In this document: positions 1 through 9,276 of the stretch, piece after piece
How the letters are laid out: each line of letters begins with the position of its first letter
Numbering within the stretch: position 1 is the first letter of the stretch
Assembly (NCBI RefSeq): GCF_025137375.1
Contig: NZ_CP073720.1
Span: 5,914,501 to 5,978,500, forward strand
DNA from: Dactylosporangium fulvum
GTDB lineage: Bacteria > Actinomycetota > Actinomycetes > Mycobacteriales > Micromonosporaceae
Direction of reading: 5' to 3'
Length of the DNA stretch: 64,000 bases
The notes under the pieces: generated by a model
Databases searched by the model: none
What the model was told of the DNA's origin: nothing
What the model saw: only the letters and a program-made list of their open reading frames with translations
Made by a program: the position numbers and the translations under genes

Positions 1-1229
1 CTCGCCGTGAGCACCCCGTTGCCGCGTTGCGCCGCCCGCAGCGCCCCGACGAGCAGGCCGGCCAGCGGTGCCAGGGTGAGCCGGGAGCGCCTGCCACGGT
101 CGGCCGGTGCGACGCCCACCGCCGCGGGACGGTGCGCCGGCCCGGCCAGCAGGATCGCGGTGAGCAGGACCGTCAGCGGAACCGCCGCGATCTGGAACCG
201 CAGCCAGCCGAACGAGTTTCCGGTCAGGAACGCGGCGTTGCCGAAGGCGAGCACCGCACCGAAGACGGTGGTGGGCGCGAGCATCCGCAGGTCGCGCCGC
301 CGCAGGGCGACCACCGCGGTCAGGACCAGCAGGAGCGGCAGCACCGGCTGGAGCCCGAGCAGCTGGTTGAGGGCGTACACCACCCGGTCGCCGAACGCCT
401 CGCCGGTGACGGCGTGGATCCCGCGCGCGTTGGCCGCGACCTGGGCCGCGTTGCCGTACGAGGACGAGAACGTCGCGAACCACTGGCCTACGATGATCTT
501 GCTGGCGATCGCCCATCCCGCCACGGACAGGACGACCGGCATGGCCACCAGGACGGTGTCGGCCTGCGCGGTCGCATATCGCCACCGCGCCCGGCCACGG
601 CCGCGCCACCAGCTCACCGCGCCGACAACGACCGGCACGGCGAGCCCCGGGGCGAGTGCCTCGTAGCGGGCGCCGTACGCGAGCCCGAGGCTCAGGCCGA
701 GCGGGACGAGGGACTGCGACCGCCCGTCGGCGAGCCAGCGCAGCAGGGCACGCGCCGACAGGACGAGGAAGAACATGAAGCAGGCCTCGCTCATGCCGTT
801 GCCCGCGTAGATCATGGTCATCGGATGCGCCGCCAGCAGGACGGTGAGCACGATACGGGACGGCCGGGAGACGCCCAGCCGGCGGAACGTGTCGTTGCCG
901 GCTACGACGGTGCCGGCCATGAACAGCGCCGACGACAGCGCGGCGAGCAACCCGCCGGCGGTCAGCGCCGGCACGACGGCCTTGAACGGCAGCACCGGCA
1001 GCAACAGCAGGGACGGCAGCGGGTTCCACACGAACCCGACCGCGGCCAGGTGCGGATCGCGGCTGAACAGGACGTAGTAGGCGTTGGCGACCCGGCTGGC
1101 CGAGTCGCCGGGAATCAGCTGACGGTGCCAGAACCACCAGGCGACAACGAGGTAGCACAGCAGCGCCGCGAAGAAGACGATCCGGCCCTCGGTGAACCGG
1201 ACCCGCACGCGCGCGGTCTCAGTCGGCAT
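1..1229 (-). CDS. GT-C-like polytopic membrane protein (C-terminus outside window)
   Basis: The reading frame is open from an ATG at 1229 to the window edge, so the C-terminus is missing. The protein has about ten hydrophobic segments. An N-terminal helix is followed by a PGDSASR loop and a later WNPLPS motif, the layout of GT-C glycosyltransferases that use polyprenyl-phosphate sugars and carry an acidic residue in the first extracytoplasmic loop. The start overlaps the end of the upstream glycosyltransferase gene by 11 bases, so the two are translationally coupled. I infer that it transfers sugars on the outer membrane face to the glycan made by this operon. No specific family is assigned, and a flippase-like role is possible. 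Confidence 0.7.
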   Translation of the reverse strand, partial: MPTETARVRVRFTEGRIVFFAALLCYLVVAWWFWHRQLIPGDSASRVANAYYVLFSRDPHLAAVGFVWNPLPSLLLLPVLPFKAVVPALTAGGLLAALSSALFMAGTVVAGNDTFRRLGVSRPSRIVLTVLLAAHPMTMIYAGNGMSEACFMFFLVLSARALLRWLADGRSQSLVPLGLSLGLAYGARYEALAPGLAVPVVVGAVSWWRGRGRARWRYATAQADTVLVAMPVVLSVAGWAIASKIIVGQWFATFSSSYGNAAQVAANARGIHAVTGEAFGDRVVYALNQLLGLQPVLPLLLVLTAVVALRRRDLRMLAPTTVFGAVLAFGNAAFLTGNSFGWLRFQIAAVPLTVLLTAILLAGPAHRPAAVGVAPADRGRRSRLTLAPLAGLLVGALRAAQRGNGVLTA

Positions 1230-2694
1230 GGGCCTGCTCCGCGGGTTGACGGGCCGCCGGCAGGTGCAGCCCGTGTGTCGTCTTCTCCCAGTACGACGGG
1301 TTGAAGCACAGCTGCAGGGCGGCCTTCGCCCCGGCGATGCTCGCCATCACCCAGTACACCGGCGAGAGCAGCGCGGTCATGAGGAGGTCCGGGCGGCCCA
1401 TCTGGTGGACCGCCAGGACGTTGAGGTAGACCACCACGGCGTTGCCGAAGACCAGGCAGACGAGGCCGACGTAGTAGAACGGCGTGTCGAACAGTGTCTG
1501 CACGGTGGCCGGACGGGCCACGAACCACAGCGCCGTCATCGCCCAGAACACGGTGTTGAGCAACGCGGTGAGCGGCGTGCCGGCGACGAACAGGTTGAGG
1601 CACAACAGACCGCGCCAGGTCAGCTGCCGTGTCGACCGCATCGGCGCGCGCATGTGGATGAGCCAGGTCAGCAGATACCCCTTGTACCACCGGCTGCGTT
1701 GCTTGACCCAGTTGATGAAGTCGGAGTTGGCCTCCTCGAGGGTCACCGAGTCGAGCACGCCCACCCGGTAGCCCAGCCGCGCCAGCCGGATGCCGAGGTC
1801 GGCGTCCTCGGTGACGTTGAAGGGATCCCAGGCGCCCAGCCTGCGCAGGATCGCCATGCGCAGGTGGTTACTGGTGCCGCCGAGCGGGATGGGCATGCCG
1901 AGCGCGACGAGACCGGGCAGCAGCGAGCGGAACCAGGTCGCGTAGTCGAGCGTGAACCACCGCGTGATGCGGTTCTGGTCGGTGTTGAAGTACCCCAGCT
2001 CGGCCTGCAGGCACACGTAGGTGGGGCCGAGGCGGTCGAACGCGACCGCGGCACGGCGCAGCTGCAGCGGATCGGGCCGGTCCTCGGCGTCGTAGATCGT
2101 CACCAGCTCGCCTCGGGCGAGCTGGAGGCCGTAGTTGCAGGCCTTCGGCTTGGTCCGCGGGTGTGCCGGCGGCACGATCACGAGTTTCACGTGCGGGCCG
2201 GGCAGCACGGCCCGGGCGGCCGCGATGGTCTCCTGGTCGTCGGCCTCGAGCAGCAGTTGCACGTCGAGCTTCGCCGCCGGATACTCCAGCGCCGCGAGGT
2301 GGTCCATGAGGAGCCCGATGACCTGCGGCTCACGGTAGGCCGGGACGAGAACGGTGTAGACCGGCAGGTCGTCGTCGCCGACGGCCCGCGCCTCCTCGTC
2401 GGTCACCGTCACCCGGTGCTCACGCCGGCTGGCGGCCCAGACCAGGGCGATCCGGAAGGTGATCGCCCCGGCGTAGAGCACCGTGATGCCGGCGATGAGG
2501 ATCTGCAGCGTCCCGATCGTCCATTGCAGCAGCGCCGCCGCCAGCGCCAGCATGGCGATGACGAGGGCCGCCCGCTGCCACCGGGTCAGCACGATGTGCG
2601 CGGACTGGTCCGGCCACAGCTCACGCAGCCCGTGAATGCTCCGGGCAAGGTTGAGGTCGGTGCCGGGTTCCATCTCGTCGGGGAGGGCGGTCAC
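1219..2694 (-). CDS. XagB/BcsA-like processive family 2 glycosyltransferase
   Basis: This 491-residue membrane glycosyltransferase probably polymerises a nucleotide sugar and extrudes the chain. Two membrane segments lie at about residues 42-60 and 63-88, a GT2 catalytic domain at about 112-345, and three more helices near the C-terminus. Catalytic motifs are visible: DAED near 202 (DxD, metal and nucleotide binding), TEDADL at 295-300 (catalytic base) and QRSRW at 332-336 (the QxxRW acceptor signature of processive synthases). No PilZ domain is visible, unlike in BcsA. The GTG start at 2694 overlaps the stop of the PA14 gene (GTGA). An ATG at 2673 is the alternative start. It belongs to the 8855-to-1 operon. 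Confidence 0.88.
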   Translation of the reverse strand: MTALPDEMEPGTDLNLARSIHGLRELWPDQSAHIVLTRWQRAALVIAMLALAAALLQWTIGTLQILIAGITVLYAGAITFRIALVWAASRREHRVTVTDEEARAVGDDDLPVYTVLVPAYREPQVIGLLMDHLAALEYPAAKLDVQLLLEADDQETIAAARAVLPGPHVKLVIVPPAHPRTKPKACNYGLQLARGELVTIYDAEDRPDPLQLRRAAVAFDRLGPTYVCLQAELGYFNTDQNRITRWFTLDYATWFRSLLPGLVALGMPIPLGGTSNHLRMAILRRLGAWDPFNVTEDADLGIRLARLGYRVGVLDSVTLEEANSDFINWVKQRSRWYKGYLLTWLIHMRAPMRSTRQLTWRGLLCLNLFVAGTPLTALLNTVFWAMTALWFVARPATVQTLFDTPFYYVGLVCLVFGNAVVVYLNVLAVHQMGRPDLLMTALLSPVYWVMASIAGAKAALQLCFNPSYWEKTTHGLHLPAARQPAEQAHAD

Positions 2695-5600
2695 GGTTGT
2701 CCTCCGGTGAGACTGAAGCGGGCCGCGGCGCCGCCGCCGCTCTCGTAGTACTCCACGACGACCGTGTGCTGGCCGGCGGCGATCGGAACGTCGGCGGTGT
2801 AGGTGGTCGGCGCGTGGTCGCTCCAGCCGTCGATGACGACGTTGCCGTCGAGCTTGACCCGGATGCCGTCGTCGCCGGTCGCGCTGAACCTGTACGTGCC
2901 GGCGTCCAGCTGCACGGTCCTGGTCCACCGCGCCGAGAAGCCGTCGGCCGGCACCGAGGGATCCGGCGACCCCGCACCCCAGTCGGCGTCGATCTCGTCC
3001 TCGTTGCGGGTGAGCACGGCCGGCCCGGTGAGCGTCGGGTTGGTGAAGTACTCGGCGACGTACGGGACCGCTTGTGGCGGCGGCTGGTCGGTCTTGACGA
3101 CGTCCATCCGCGCGACGGCGCCGGCGCCGTGCTCGTAGTACTCCAGCACGATCGTGTGCGTCCCTTCGGCGAGCGCACGGGTCACCGAATACCGGGTCGG
3201 CCCCTGGTCCACCCACTTGTCGAGCACCTTCACCCCGTCGACGAACAGCCGCACGCCGTCGTCCGCGGTGACGGTGAAGGCGTAGTAGCCCGCGACCAGC
3301 TGCGCCGACCTGGTCCACCGCGCCGAGAACCCGTCGGCCGGGATGGCGGGGTCGGGCGACCCGTCGCCCCAGTCGAAGTTGACGGTGTCGTCCTGGCGGG
3401 TCAGCGCGGGAGCGCCGGCCAGGTTCATGTTGGTGAAGTACTCGGCCGTGTACCCGTCCTGCGGTACGACGTCGCCGATCCGCTCGTAGTCGAACCCGAC
3501 GAGCGCTCCGCCGCCGTTCTCGTAGTACTCGACCCGGATCGTGTGGGTGCCGCTCAGCAGGACCTTGTCGACGCTGTACGGCGCGTTCTGGTTCTGCCAC
3601 CTGTCGACGACCGGCACGTTGTCGACGAACACCCGGATGCCGTCGTCGCTGGCGCCGCTGAACCGGTAGACGCCCGCGGGCAGCATGTCGGTGCGGGTCC
3701 ACCGCGCGACGAAGTGGTCGGGCGCGATCGCCGGGTCCGGCGAGCCGCCGCCCCAGTCGAAGTTGACCGAGGTGTCCTGACGCACGAGGTCGGGCGCGCG
3801 GGTCGGTATCGGCGGCGAGTCGGCCGCCGTCGGGGTGTTCCAGAACTCGGCGGTGTAGGCGGACGAGTCCTGCACGTCGCCGACCTTCAGGTAGCGCAGC
3901 CGGGCCATGGCGTCGCCGCCGTTGTCGTAGTAGTCCATGACGATGTTGTGCGGTCCGCTGTCCAGCAGCACCCGCGCGGTGTAGCTCGTCGGGCCCTGGT
4001 CGATCCACTTGTCGATGACCCGCACGCCGTCGACGCTGAGCCGCACGCCGTCGTCCGCGGTAACGGTGAAGTCGTACTCCCCCTGTGTGAAGATCAGCGT
4101 CCCGGTCCAGCGGGCGACAAAATGGTCCGGGGTGACGCCGGCGGCCGGGGAGCCCGCGCCCCAGTCGTGGTCGATCTCCGGCTCCTGCCGGCTCACGGTC
4201 GGGGTGCCGGTCGGCATGGCCGGTGCCGAACCGGCTCCGGGAGTGTTCCAGTACTTGGCGAGGAACGACTGGGCGGGCTGGTCCGTGGTGGTGTCCCAGT
4301 CGAGTTTCGCGAGCGCGTCGCCGCCCTCGTCGAAGTACTCCAGCACGATGGTGTGGTTGCCCGCGCCGAGGTCACCGACGTAGGTGTAGGCCGTGCCCGA
4401 CTGGCCGCGCCACTGGTCGATGACACGCTTGTTGTCGATGAAGAGCCGCATCCCGTCGTCGCTGACCGTGGTGAACCGGTAGCGACCCGCCGCGAAGTAC
4501 TGCGTCTTCGTCCAGCGGACGGAGAACTCGTCGGCCGGCACGGCGGGGTCGGGCGCGCTCGGCCCCCAGACGAAGTTGACCTGCGGGTCCGACCGGGTGA
4601 GCACCGGGGTGCCGGACAGGTTCTTGTTGGCGAAGTAGGCACCGCTGAACGCCGGCGAGGGTGCGTACGTCGCGGTGTAGGTGGCGTCGGCCTCCGGCGT
4701 GGCGATCGTGTGCCGGATCGCCTTGCCGTCGGACCACCCGGTGAAGTGGTAGACGGTGCCGTCGGCGGCGACGGCGGTCGGCGGTGCCGCCAGTTCGCGC
4801 TGGAAGCCGATCACACCCTCGACGGTGAGCGGCGTCGCCACCGGGACGCCGTCGAGCATCGTGCCCAGGCCCGCCGGCTCGGTGCGCAGGGTGATGTGTG
4901 ACTTCCGCGGGTAGATGTTGATCGACTTCGAGGTGGAGAGCCCGTTCGTGTCGGTGGCCGTCACGATGATCTCGTACCAGGTGTCGGCCGAGGCCTCACC
5001 GGTCGTCGGGATGGTGAACGTCCCGGCCCGGCCGGTGAGGGGCCCGACGAACGGGTGGAAGTGGGTGTGGTGGTGCAGCCGCACCTCGGTCTTGATCGCG
5101 CCGTCGTTGAGGTCGAAGCCCGCGGCGTCGGTGGCGAAGGCGTTGTATGTGATGGTGTCGCCGGCCCGGTAGAGCGCGCCGTCGGCCGGCACGGCGACGG
5201 TCACCTTCGGCGGTACCCCGACCTGGACCACGATGGGCTTGGCCGGCACCTCGTCGTGCCCGTCCGAGACGGTCAGCTGGGCCGTGTACACACCGATGTT
5301 CGCGTACGTCTTGGCCGGGTTCGCCGCCGTGCTCGTGGTGCCGTCGCCGAAGTCCCACCGGTAGGCGAGCGTGTCGCCGTCCGGATCGCTGCTGCCCGCA
5401 CTGGAGAAGTGCACCGTCAGCGGCTGGAGGCCCTTGGTGACGTCGGCGGTGGCGTTGGCGACCGGCAGATGCGTGGTGGTGTTGTACGTGATGCGGCGCA
5501 GTTCGCCCGGGTAGTAGTTGAGGTAGTACAGCGATCCGTCGGGTGCCTCTTTCAGGTCGACGACGCTGCCGGCGTTGGTGTCGAAGTCGTGCACGGCGGT

Positions 5601-6566
5601 GACGTTGCCGCTGCCGTCGAGCTCGGCCCGCCGGATGAAACCCTTCGCGTAGTCGCCGAAGAACAGGTTGCCCCGGTAGCCGGCCGGGAACATGGTGCCG
5701 TGGTAGACCGGCCCGCCGGTGACCGCGGCGCTCTCGCCGTCATGGTTGTAGGTGTAGATCGGGTCGACGAACCCGGCGCAGTCGGCGGTGCACTTGCCCT
5801 CCTTGAGCGGCCAGCCGTAGTTGCCGCCCTTGACGATGCGGTTGACCTCCTCCCAGGTGAAGTCGCCCACGTCGCCGCCGTAGAGCCGCCCGGTCGCGCT
5901 GTCGAACTGGAAGCGCCACGGGTTGCGGAAGCCGTACGCCCAGATCGCGCCGACCTTGCCCGCCTGCCCGGAGAACGGGTTGTCGGCCGGAATCGAGCCG
6001 TCCTTGTTGATGCGCAGAATCTTGCCGTGCGGGTTGCTCAGGTCCTGGGCGTTGCTCGAGTAGCCGTTGTCGCCGACCGCGAAGTACAGCTTCCCGTCCG
6101 GCCCGAACCGGATACTGCCGCCGACGTGCAGGTGTTGGGAGAGCGACTGGGTCTGGAAGATCGTGTACGGCCCGTCCGTGCCCACATCTGTGGACGCGTC
6201 GAACCGGACCAGGTGGTTCAGCAGGTCCAGGCCGGTGTAGTAGAAGTACACGTAGTGGTTCGCGGTGCCGAAGTCCGGGTCGAACGCGATGCCGATGAGT
6301 CCCCGGTCGCCCGTCGCCTCGGACGGAAGCTCGGCGAAGGGCTGCGGCAGCAGCCGCCCGTCCTTGAATATCTTGATCTTACCGGTGCGTTCGAGAATGA
6401 AGATGCGGCCGTCCGGCGCGACCTCGAATCCGGACGGACCGTCCAGGCCCGCCCCGACGACGAGTGAGGTCTGGAAGCCGTCGGGTGGCGCGGCCTTTGC
6501 CGGCGCGGTGACGAGCAGCAGAGTTGCCGCGATGCACGCGACCGTTGCCAAAGCTCGAATTTTCAC
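2691..6566 (-). CDS. Secreted PQQ-type sugar dehydrogenase propeller with PKD and five PA14 domains
   Basis: The 1291-residue product is exported: a signal peptide at about 1-25 ends in PAKA. Residues about 30-360 form a glucose/sorbosone dehydrogenase beta-propeller, with HVGGSIRFGPDGKLYFAVGD resembling the active-site strand. A PKD domain follows at about 366-450, then beta-sandwich sequence. Five consecutive PA14 domains cover about 640-1290, each with a DDG(I/V/M)R(L/V) core and a YYE/DxGG turn. PA14 domains usually bind glycans and the propeller family oxidises sugars with PQQ, so the likely substrate is the glycan made by the neighbouring transferases. There is no C-terminal anchor or sorting signal. 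The GTG start has a GGGGA ribosome site 5 bases upstream. A purely adhesive or structural role is possible. Confidence 0.88.
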   Translation of the reverse strand: MKIRALATVACIAATLLLVTAPAKAAPPDGFQTSLVVGAGLDGPSGFEVAPDGRIFILERTGKIKIFKDGRLLPQPFAELPSEATGDRGLIGIAFDPDFGTANHYVYFYYTGLDLLNHLVRFDASTDVGTDGPYTIFQTQSLSQHLHVGGSIRFGPDGKLYFAVGDNGYSSNAQDLSNPHGKILRINKDGSIPADNPFSGQAGKVGAIWAYGFRNPWRFQFDSATGRLYGGDVGDFTWEEVNRIVKGGNYGWPLKEGKCTADCAGFVDPIYTYNHDGESAAVTGGPVYHGTMFPAGYRGNLFFGDYAKGFIRRAELDGSGNVTAVHDFDTNAGSVVDLKEAPDGSLYYLNYYPGELRRITYNTTTHLPVANATADVTKGLQPLTVHFSSAGSSDPDGDTLAYRWDFGDGTTSTAANPAKTYANIGVYTAQLTVSDGHDEVPAKPIVVQVGVPPKVTVAVPADGALYRAGDTITYNAFATDAAGFDLNDGAIKTEVRLHHHTHFHPFVGPLTGRAGTFTIPTTGEASADTWYEIIVTATDTNGLSTSKSINIYPRKSHITLRTEPAGLGTMLDGVPVATPLTVEGVIGFQRELAAPPTAVAADGTVYHFTGWSDGKAIRHTIATPEADATYTATYAPSPAFSGAYFANKNLSGTPVLTRSDPQVNFVWGPSAPDPAVPADEFSVRWTKTQYFAAGRYRFTTVSDDGMRLFIDNKRVIDQWRGQSGTAYTYVGDLGAGNHTIVLEYFDEGGDALAKLDWDTTTDQPAQSFLAKYWNTPGAGSAPAMPTGTPTVSRQEPEIDHDWGAGSPAAGVTPDHFVARWTGTLIFTQGEYDFTVTADDGVRLSVDGVRVIDKWIDQGPTSYTARVLLDSGPHNIVMDYYDNGGDAMARLRYLKVGDVQDSSAYTAEFWNTPTAADSPPIPTRAPDLVRQDTSVNFDWGGGSPDPAIAPDHFVARWTRTDMLPAGVYRFSGASDDGIRVFVDNVPVVDRWQNQNAPYSVDKVLLSGTHTIRVEYYENGGGALVGFDYERIGDVVPQDGYTAEYFTNMNLAGAPALTRQDDTVNFDWGDGSPDPAIPADGFSARWTRSAQLVAGYYAFTVTADDGVRLFVDGVKVLDKWVDQGPTRYSVTRALAEGTHTIVLEYYEHGAGAVARMDVVKTDQPPPQAVPYVAEYFTNPTLTGPAVLTRNEDEIDADWGAGSPDPSVPADGFSARWTRTVQLDAGTYRFSATGDDGIRVKLDGNVVIDGWSDHAPTTYTADVPIAAGQHTVVVEYYESGGGAAARFSLTGGQP

Positions 6567-6611
6567 GATGTCCCCAGGTCAGAGTTCGTGGATGCGATTG
6601 CCGCGTGTTGA

Positions 6612-8855
6612 TCAACGCAGCACGAGGTGATCGAAGATTGTGGTGAAGACCGGTGCCGTGACCGGCACCAGCGCGGAGCCGCCGAGGCCGGCGGCGACCA
6701 GGGTCAGCGCGGCCACGGCGAGCCGTGCCCGGGGCACGTAGTGGCGCTCGCCGGTTCGTGGCGCCGCGACCGCCCGCGACCATCGCCACGCGAAGGCCGC
6801 GATCGCGGCGGCCAGCACCAGGTCGAGCGCGACTGTCACCGTGGCCACCCGGAAGGCGCCGGGGCCGAACCACCGGCCGGCCAGCAGGACGCAGACGAGG
6901 CCGAGGACCGCCGTGGCGACGACCGCGGCCGACGCGATCAGCACCTTGGCCAGGAGGCGACGCGTTGCGCCGAAGCAGGACAGCCCGGCGAGCAGCACGC
7001 TCAGGAGCGCGCCCGGCAGGGCTGCTGCCGGGACGGCGGATTCCGTGAGGACCAGATGCTGCCCGGCGTACCGTACGGCCAGCCCGCCCGGGCCCACCCG
7101 GTCGGTGAACGGCGCGCTGACGAACGCCGCGCCGTTCATCACCGCCGATACGCCGACGTGTCGCAGCGCCGGTGCGGACGCGACCACCGCCACCAGTGGC
7201 AGCACCAGCGCCCAGCGCAACCGGGCGGCGGCCCTGGTGCCCAGCAGCAGGACGGTGGCGCCGCCGAGGAAGGCCACCGCGGCGAGCAACAGCCAGCCTG
7301 ATGTCGCCACGCCGTCGGGTGCGAACACGGTCAGCGCGCCGGCCGTCCCGAGCAGCCCCGCCGCGATCAGGCCGTCCACCTGCCGATCGTGGACCTCCGG
7401 CTCCGCCGCGGCCGGCCTGAGCCGGCCCACCAGCAGGGCGAGGGCCGCCGCCAGGGGGATCATCAGCGGTACCGCCGGCGCACCGGATCGCAGGTCCGCG
7501 GACATCTGCGCGGCCGCGCCCGGAAACGCCGCCACCGTGAACAGGCACGCGAGCACCACCCGCACCCGGACCGACCGGCGGGCGGCAACGGTCATCCGTG
7601 CGACGGCCGAGGCCATCACCGAGGTGCGGCCGCCGTAGATCCACCGGCTCACGGCCGCGTACCGGACGACGAAGACGGTCACGATGGCCGCCACGTTGGC
7701 CGCGAGGTAGTGCAGCCGCAGGCCCTGGACCAGCCCTGCGAGCACGGCGAGGTGCAGTGGGAGGAGTGCGTTGCTGAGCAGCCAGAAACGCCCGAACCGC
7801 CGGCGTGCGCGGTGCTCGACGCTCGGCATGACGAGGCGGTCGATGACGGCGAAGTTCCACACGATGGCCGCCTGCGTGGACACGACCGCGGCGGCCAGGT
7901 AGGACACCGCGAGCCAGTGGGTGAGCATCCACAGCAACGCCGAGTTCACGACGACGCCGGACGCTCCGGCCACGGCGAAGCCCACCATCCGCCCGGTCTT
8001 CGACGACGGGCGGACCGCAGTCTGCGCGCGCAGCCGAACCAGGTGGCGGGCGAAGCGGAAGCCTTCGCGGACGGACGCTTTGCTCGCTCCTGCCTGCCGA
8101 GGCTGGAAGGTGTACGGAACCTCGGCGATTCGCCGGATGCGGCTGCGGACGACGATCTCGAGCAGGATCTTGAACCCGTTCGGGCGCAGCTCCGTGTCGA
8201 CCGCCTCCCGCCGCACCGCGAAGAAACCGCTCATGGGATCGGTGACGGGCCACAGGCGGCGCGGGAAGGTCAGCCTGGCGAGACGGCCGGACATCCGTGA
8301 GACCAGGCGCCGGACCGGACCGCCGAGGCCGCCGGCGTTGCCGGATTCGCCGTAGCGGGTGGCCACGACGACGTCGGCCCCGCCGGTGTTCACCGCTTCG
8401 ACGACAGCCGGCAGCGCCTCGGGCGGGTGCTGCAGGTCGCCGTCCATCACGATCACCCAGGGCGCGCGGGCGGCGGTGATACCGGCGGCCACGGCGCCCC
8501 CCAGACCACCGGACCGCCGGCCCGGAGGGCGATGCAGGAGACGGATGCGGTCCGGGGCATCCACGGCAGCGGCCCGGATCGTCTCCGCCGTGCCGTCGTC
8601 ACTGTCGTCGACGAAAAGGATCTCGGCCGGCACATCGGTCAACACGGCGTCCAGCCGGCTCAGCACCGGCACCACGTTGTCGGACTCGTTGCGTGTCGGA
8701 ATGACGATGGTGAACTGAGGTGCTCGTTCCAGCACCTCCACGGAGCCGGCCGCGGTCTCCGGTTCGCCGTCCGGTGCGGACACCGGAAGGCTCGCGTCCG
8801 CCGGCAGCTCCACGTGCGGCGACCCGCTCACCGGCCCGACCCCGAACCACGGCAC
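6612..8855 (-). CDS. GT2 polyprenol-phosphate glycosyltransferase fused to GtrA and a C-terminal membrane module
   Basis: This is a 747-residue three-part protein. Residues about 45-270 are a DPM1/GtrB-type GT2 domain with FVDDSDDGT (81-89) and MDGDLQHPPE (137-146), which loads a sugar on polyprenyl phosphate. Residues about 290-405 form a four-helix GtrA domain, associated with flipping of lipid-linked sugars. Residues about 420-747 add roughly nine hydrophobic helices of no family I recognise. The product would supply lipid-linked sugar for the GT-C protein at the end of the operon. The start is a GTG with GGAG 6 bases upstream. It is the first gene of the operon and lies behind a long leader. 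Confidence 0.85.
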   Translation of the reverse strand: MPWFGVGPVSGSPHVELPADASLPVSAPDGEPETAAGSVEVLERAPQFTIVIPTRNESDNVVPVLSRLDAVLTDVPAEILFVDDSDDGTAETIRAAAVDAPDRIRLLHRPPGRRSGGLGGAVAAGITAARAPWVIVMDGDLQHPPEALPAVVEAVNTGGADVVVATRYGESGNAGGLGGPVRRLVSRMSGRLARLTFPRRLWPVTDPMSGFFAVRREAVDTELRPNGFKILLEIVVRSRIRRIAEVPYTFQPRQAGASKASVREGFRFARHLVRLRAQTAVRPSSKTGRMVGFAVAGASGVVVNSALLWMLTHWLAVSYLAAAVVSTQAAIVWNFAVIDRLVMPSVEHRARRRFGRFWLLSNALLPLHLAVLAGLVQGLRLHYLAANVAAIVTVFVVRYAAVSRWIYGGRTSVMASAVARMTVAARRSVRVRVVLACLFTVAAFPGAAAQMSADLRSGAPAVPLMIPLAAALALLVGRLRPAAAEPEVHDRQVDGLIAAGLLGTAGALTVFAPDGVATSGWLLLAAVAFLGGATVLLLGTRAAARLRWALVLPLVAVVASAPALRHVGVSAVMNGAAFVSAPFTDRVGPGGLAVRYAGQHLVLTESAVPAAALPGALLSVLLAGLSCFGATRRLLAKVLIASAAVVATAVLGLVCVLLAGRWFGPGAFRVATVTVALDLVLAAAIAAFAWRWSRAVAAPRTGERHYVPRARLAVAALTLVAAGLGGSALVPVTAPVFTTIFDHLVLR

Positions 8856-9212
8856 GGCCGGCTCCGGGCCGGTGGATCCACCTGCGGCAGCACATCGACG
8901 TCAGGGGCGGCCGCGGACGCGCCACAACCAAATGATTTGCAGTCGGCGAGGCCAGTCAAGGGGCAATCTCCGAATCACGAGAAAGACAGCTGAATTACCA
9001 CCGCCGATCAAAGGCGGGCATTGTTATACCTGTGCAAGAAAACTTCATCGGCAATTGCCGCACGCGACACCACTCGGTGCCGATGCGGGCCGAAAACTGG
9101 AATGATTCGGTCAATCGAATTTGCCCGCCGAGGCAGCCGTGCTCCCACCGATCGAATCCGGAACCCGACACACACGAGTCCGGGAAACAGAAGCGCCAGA
9201 CGGCGTTGCTGA
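8856..9212 (-). promoter_or_regulatory. Long AT-richer leader of the glycan operon
   Basis: About 350 bases separate the predicted transcription start near 9206 from the GTG at 8855. This stretch is visibly less GC-rich than its surroundings and contains no convincing reading frame. A second possible -10 box (TATAAC, minus strand, 9028-9023) lies within it. A leader of this length could hold an RNA switch, but I could not match a known class by eye. Confidence 0.4.
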
Positions 9213-9241
9213 ACAATATGTAGACCAGCGCCACCACCCAA
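9213..9241 (-). promoter_or_regulatory. Candidate sigma70-like promoter for the glycan operon
   Basis: On the minus strand TTGGGT (9241-9236) and TATTGT (9218-9213) are separated by exactly 17 bases. The predicted start is near 9206. This puts the centre of the Crp-type palindrome (9268.5) at about -62, the usual position for class I activation. This is inference from sequence only. Confidence 0.4.
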
Positions 9242-9260
9242 CTCGGAACAATGTCTGCAC

Positions 9261-9276
9261 TGTGATCCAGATCACA
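9261..9276. promoter_or_regulatory. Perfect Crp-type binding palindrome
   Basis: TGTGATCCAGATCACA matches the Crp/GlxR consensus TGTGA-N6-TCACA with both arms perfect. It lies upstream of the glycan operon, so cAMP-Crp control of this operon is likely. Confidence 0.65.

Noticed and set aside
27..6467. Long plus-strand open frames of several hundred codons
   Set aside because: They are antisense shadows of high-GC genes: compositions are dominated by Arg, Gly, Pro and Val with no domain motifs, and the minus-strand frames carry clear families.
6612..7600. Exosortase identity for the C-terminal module of the GT2-GtrA protein
   Set aside because: The conserved Cys-Ser-Gly, Arg and His arrangement is not met, and no target with a sorting tail is encoded nearby.
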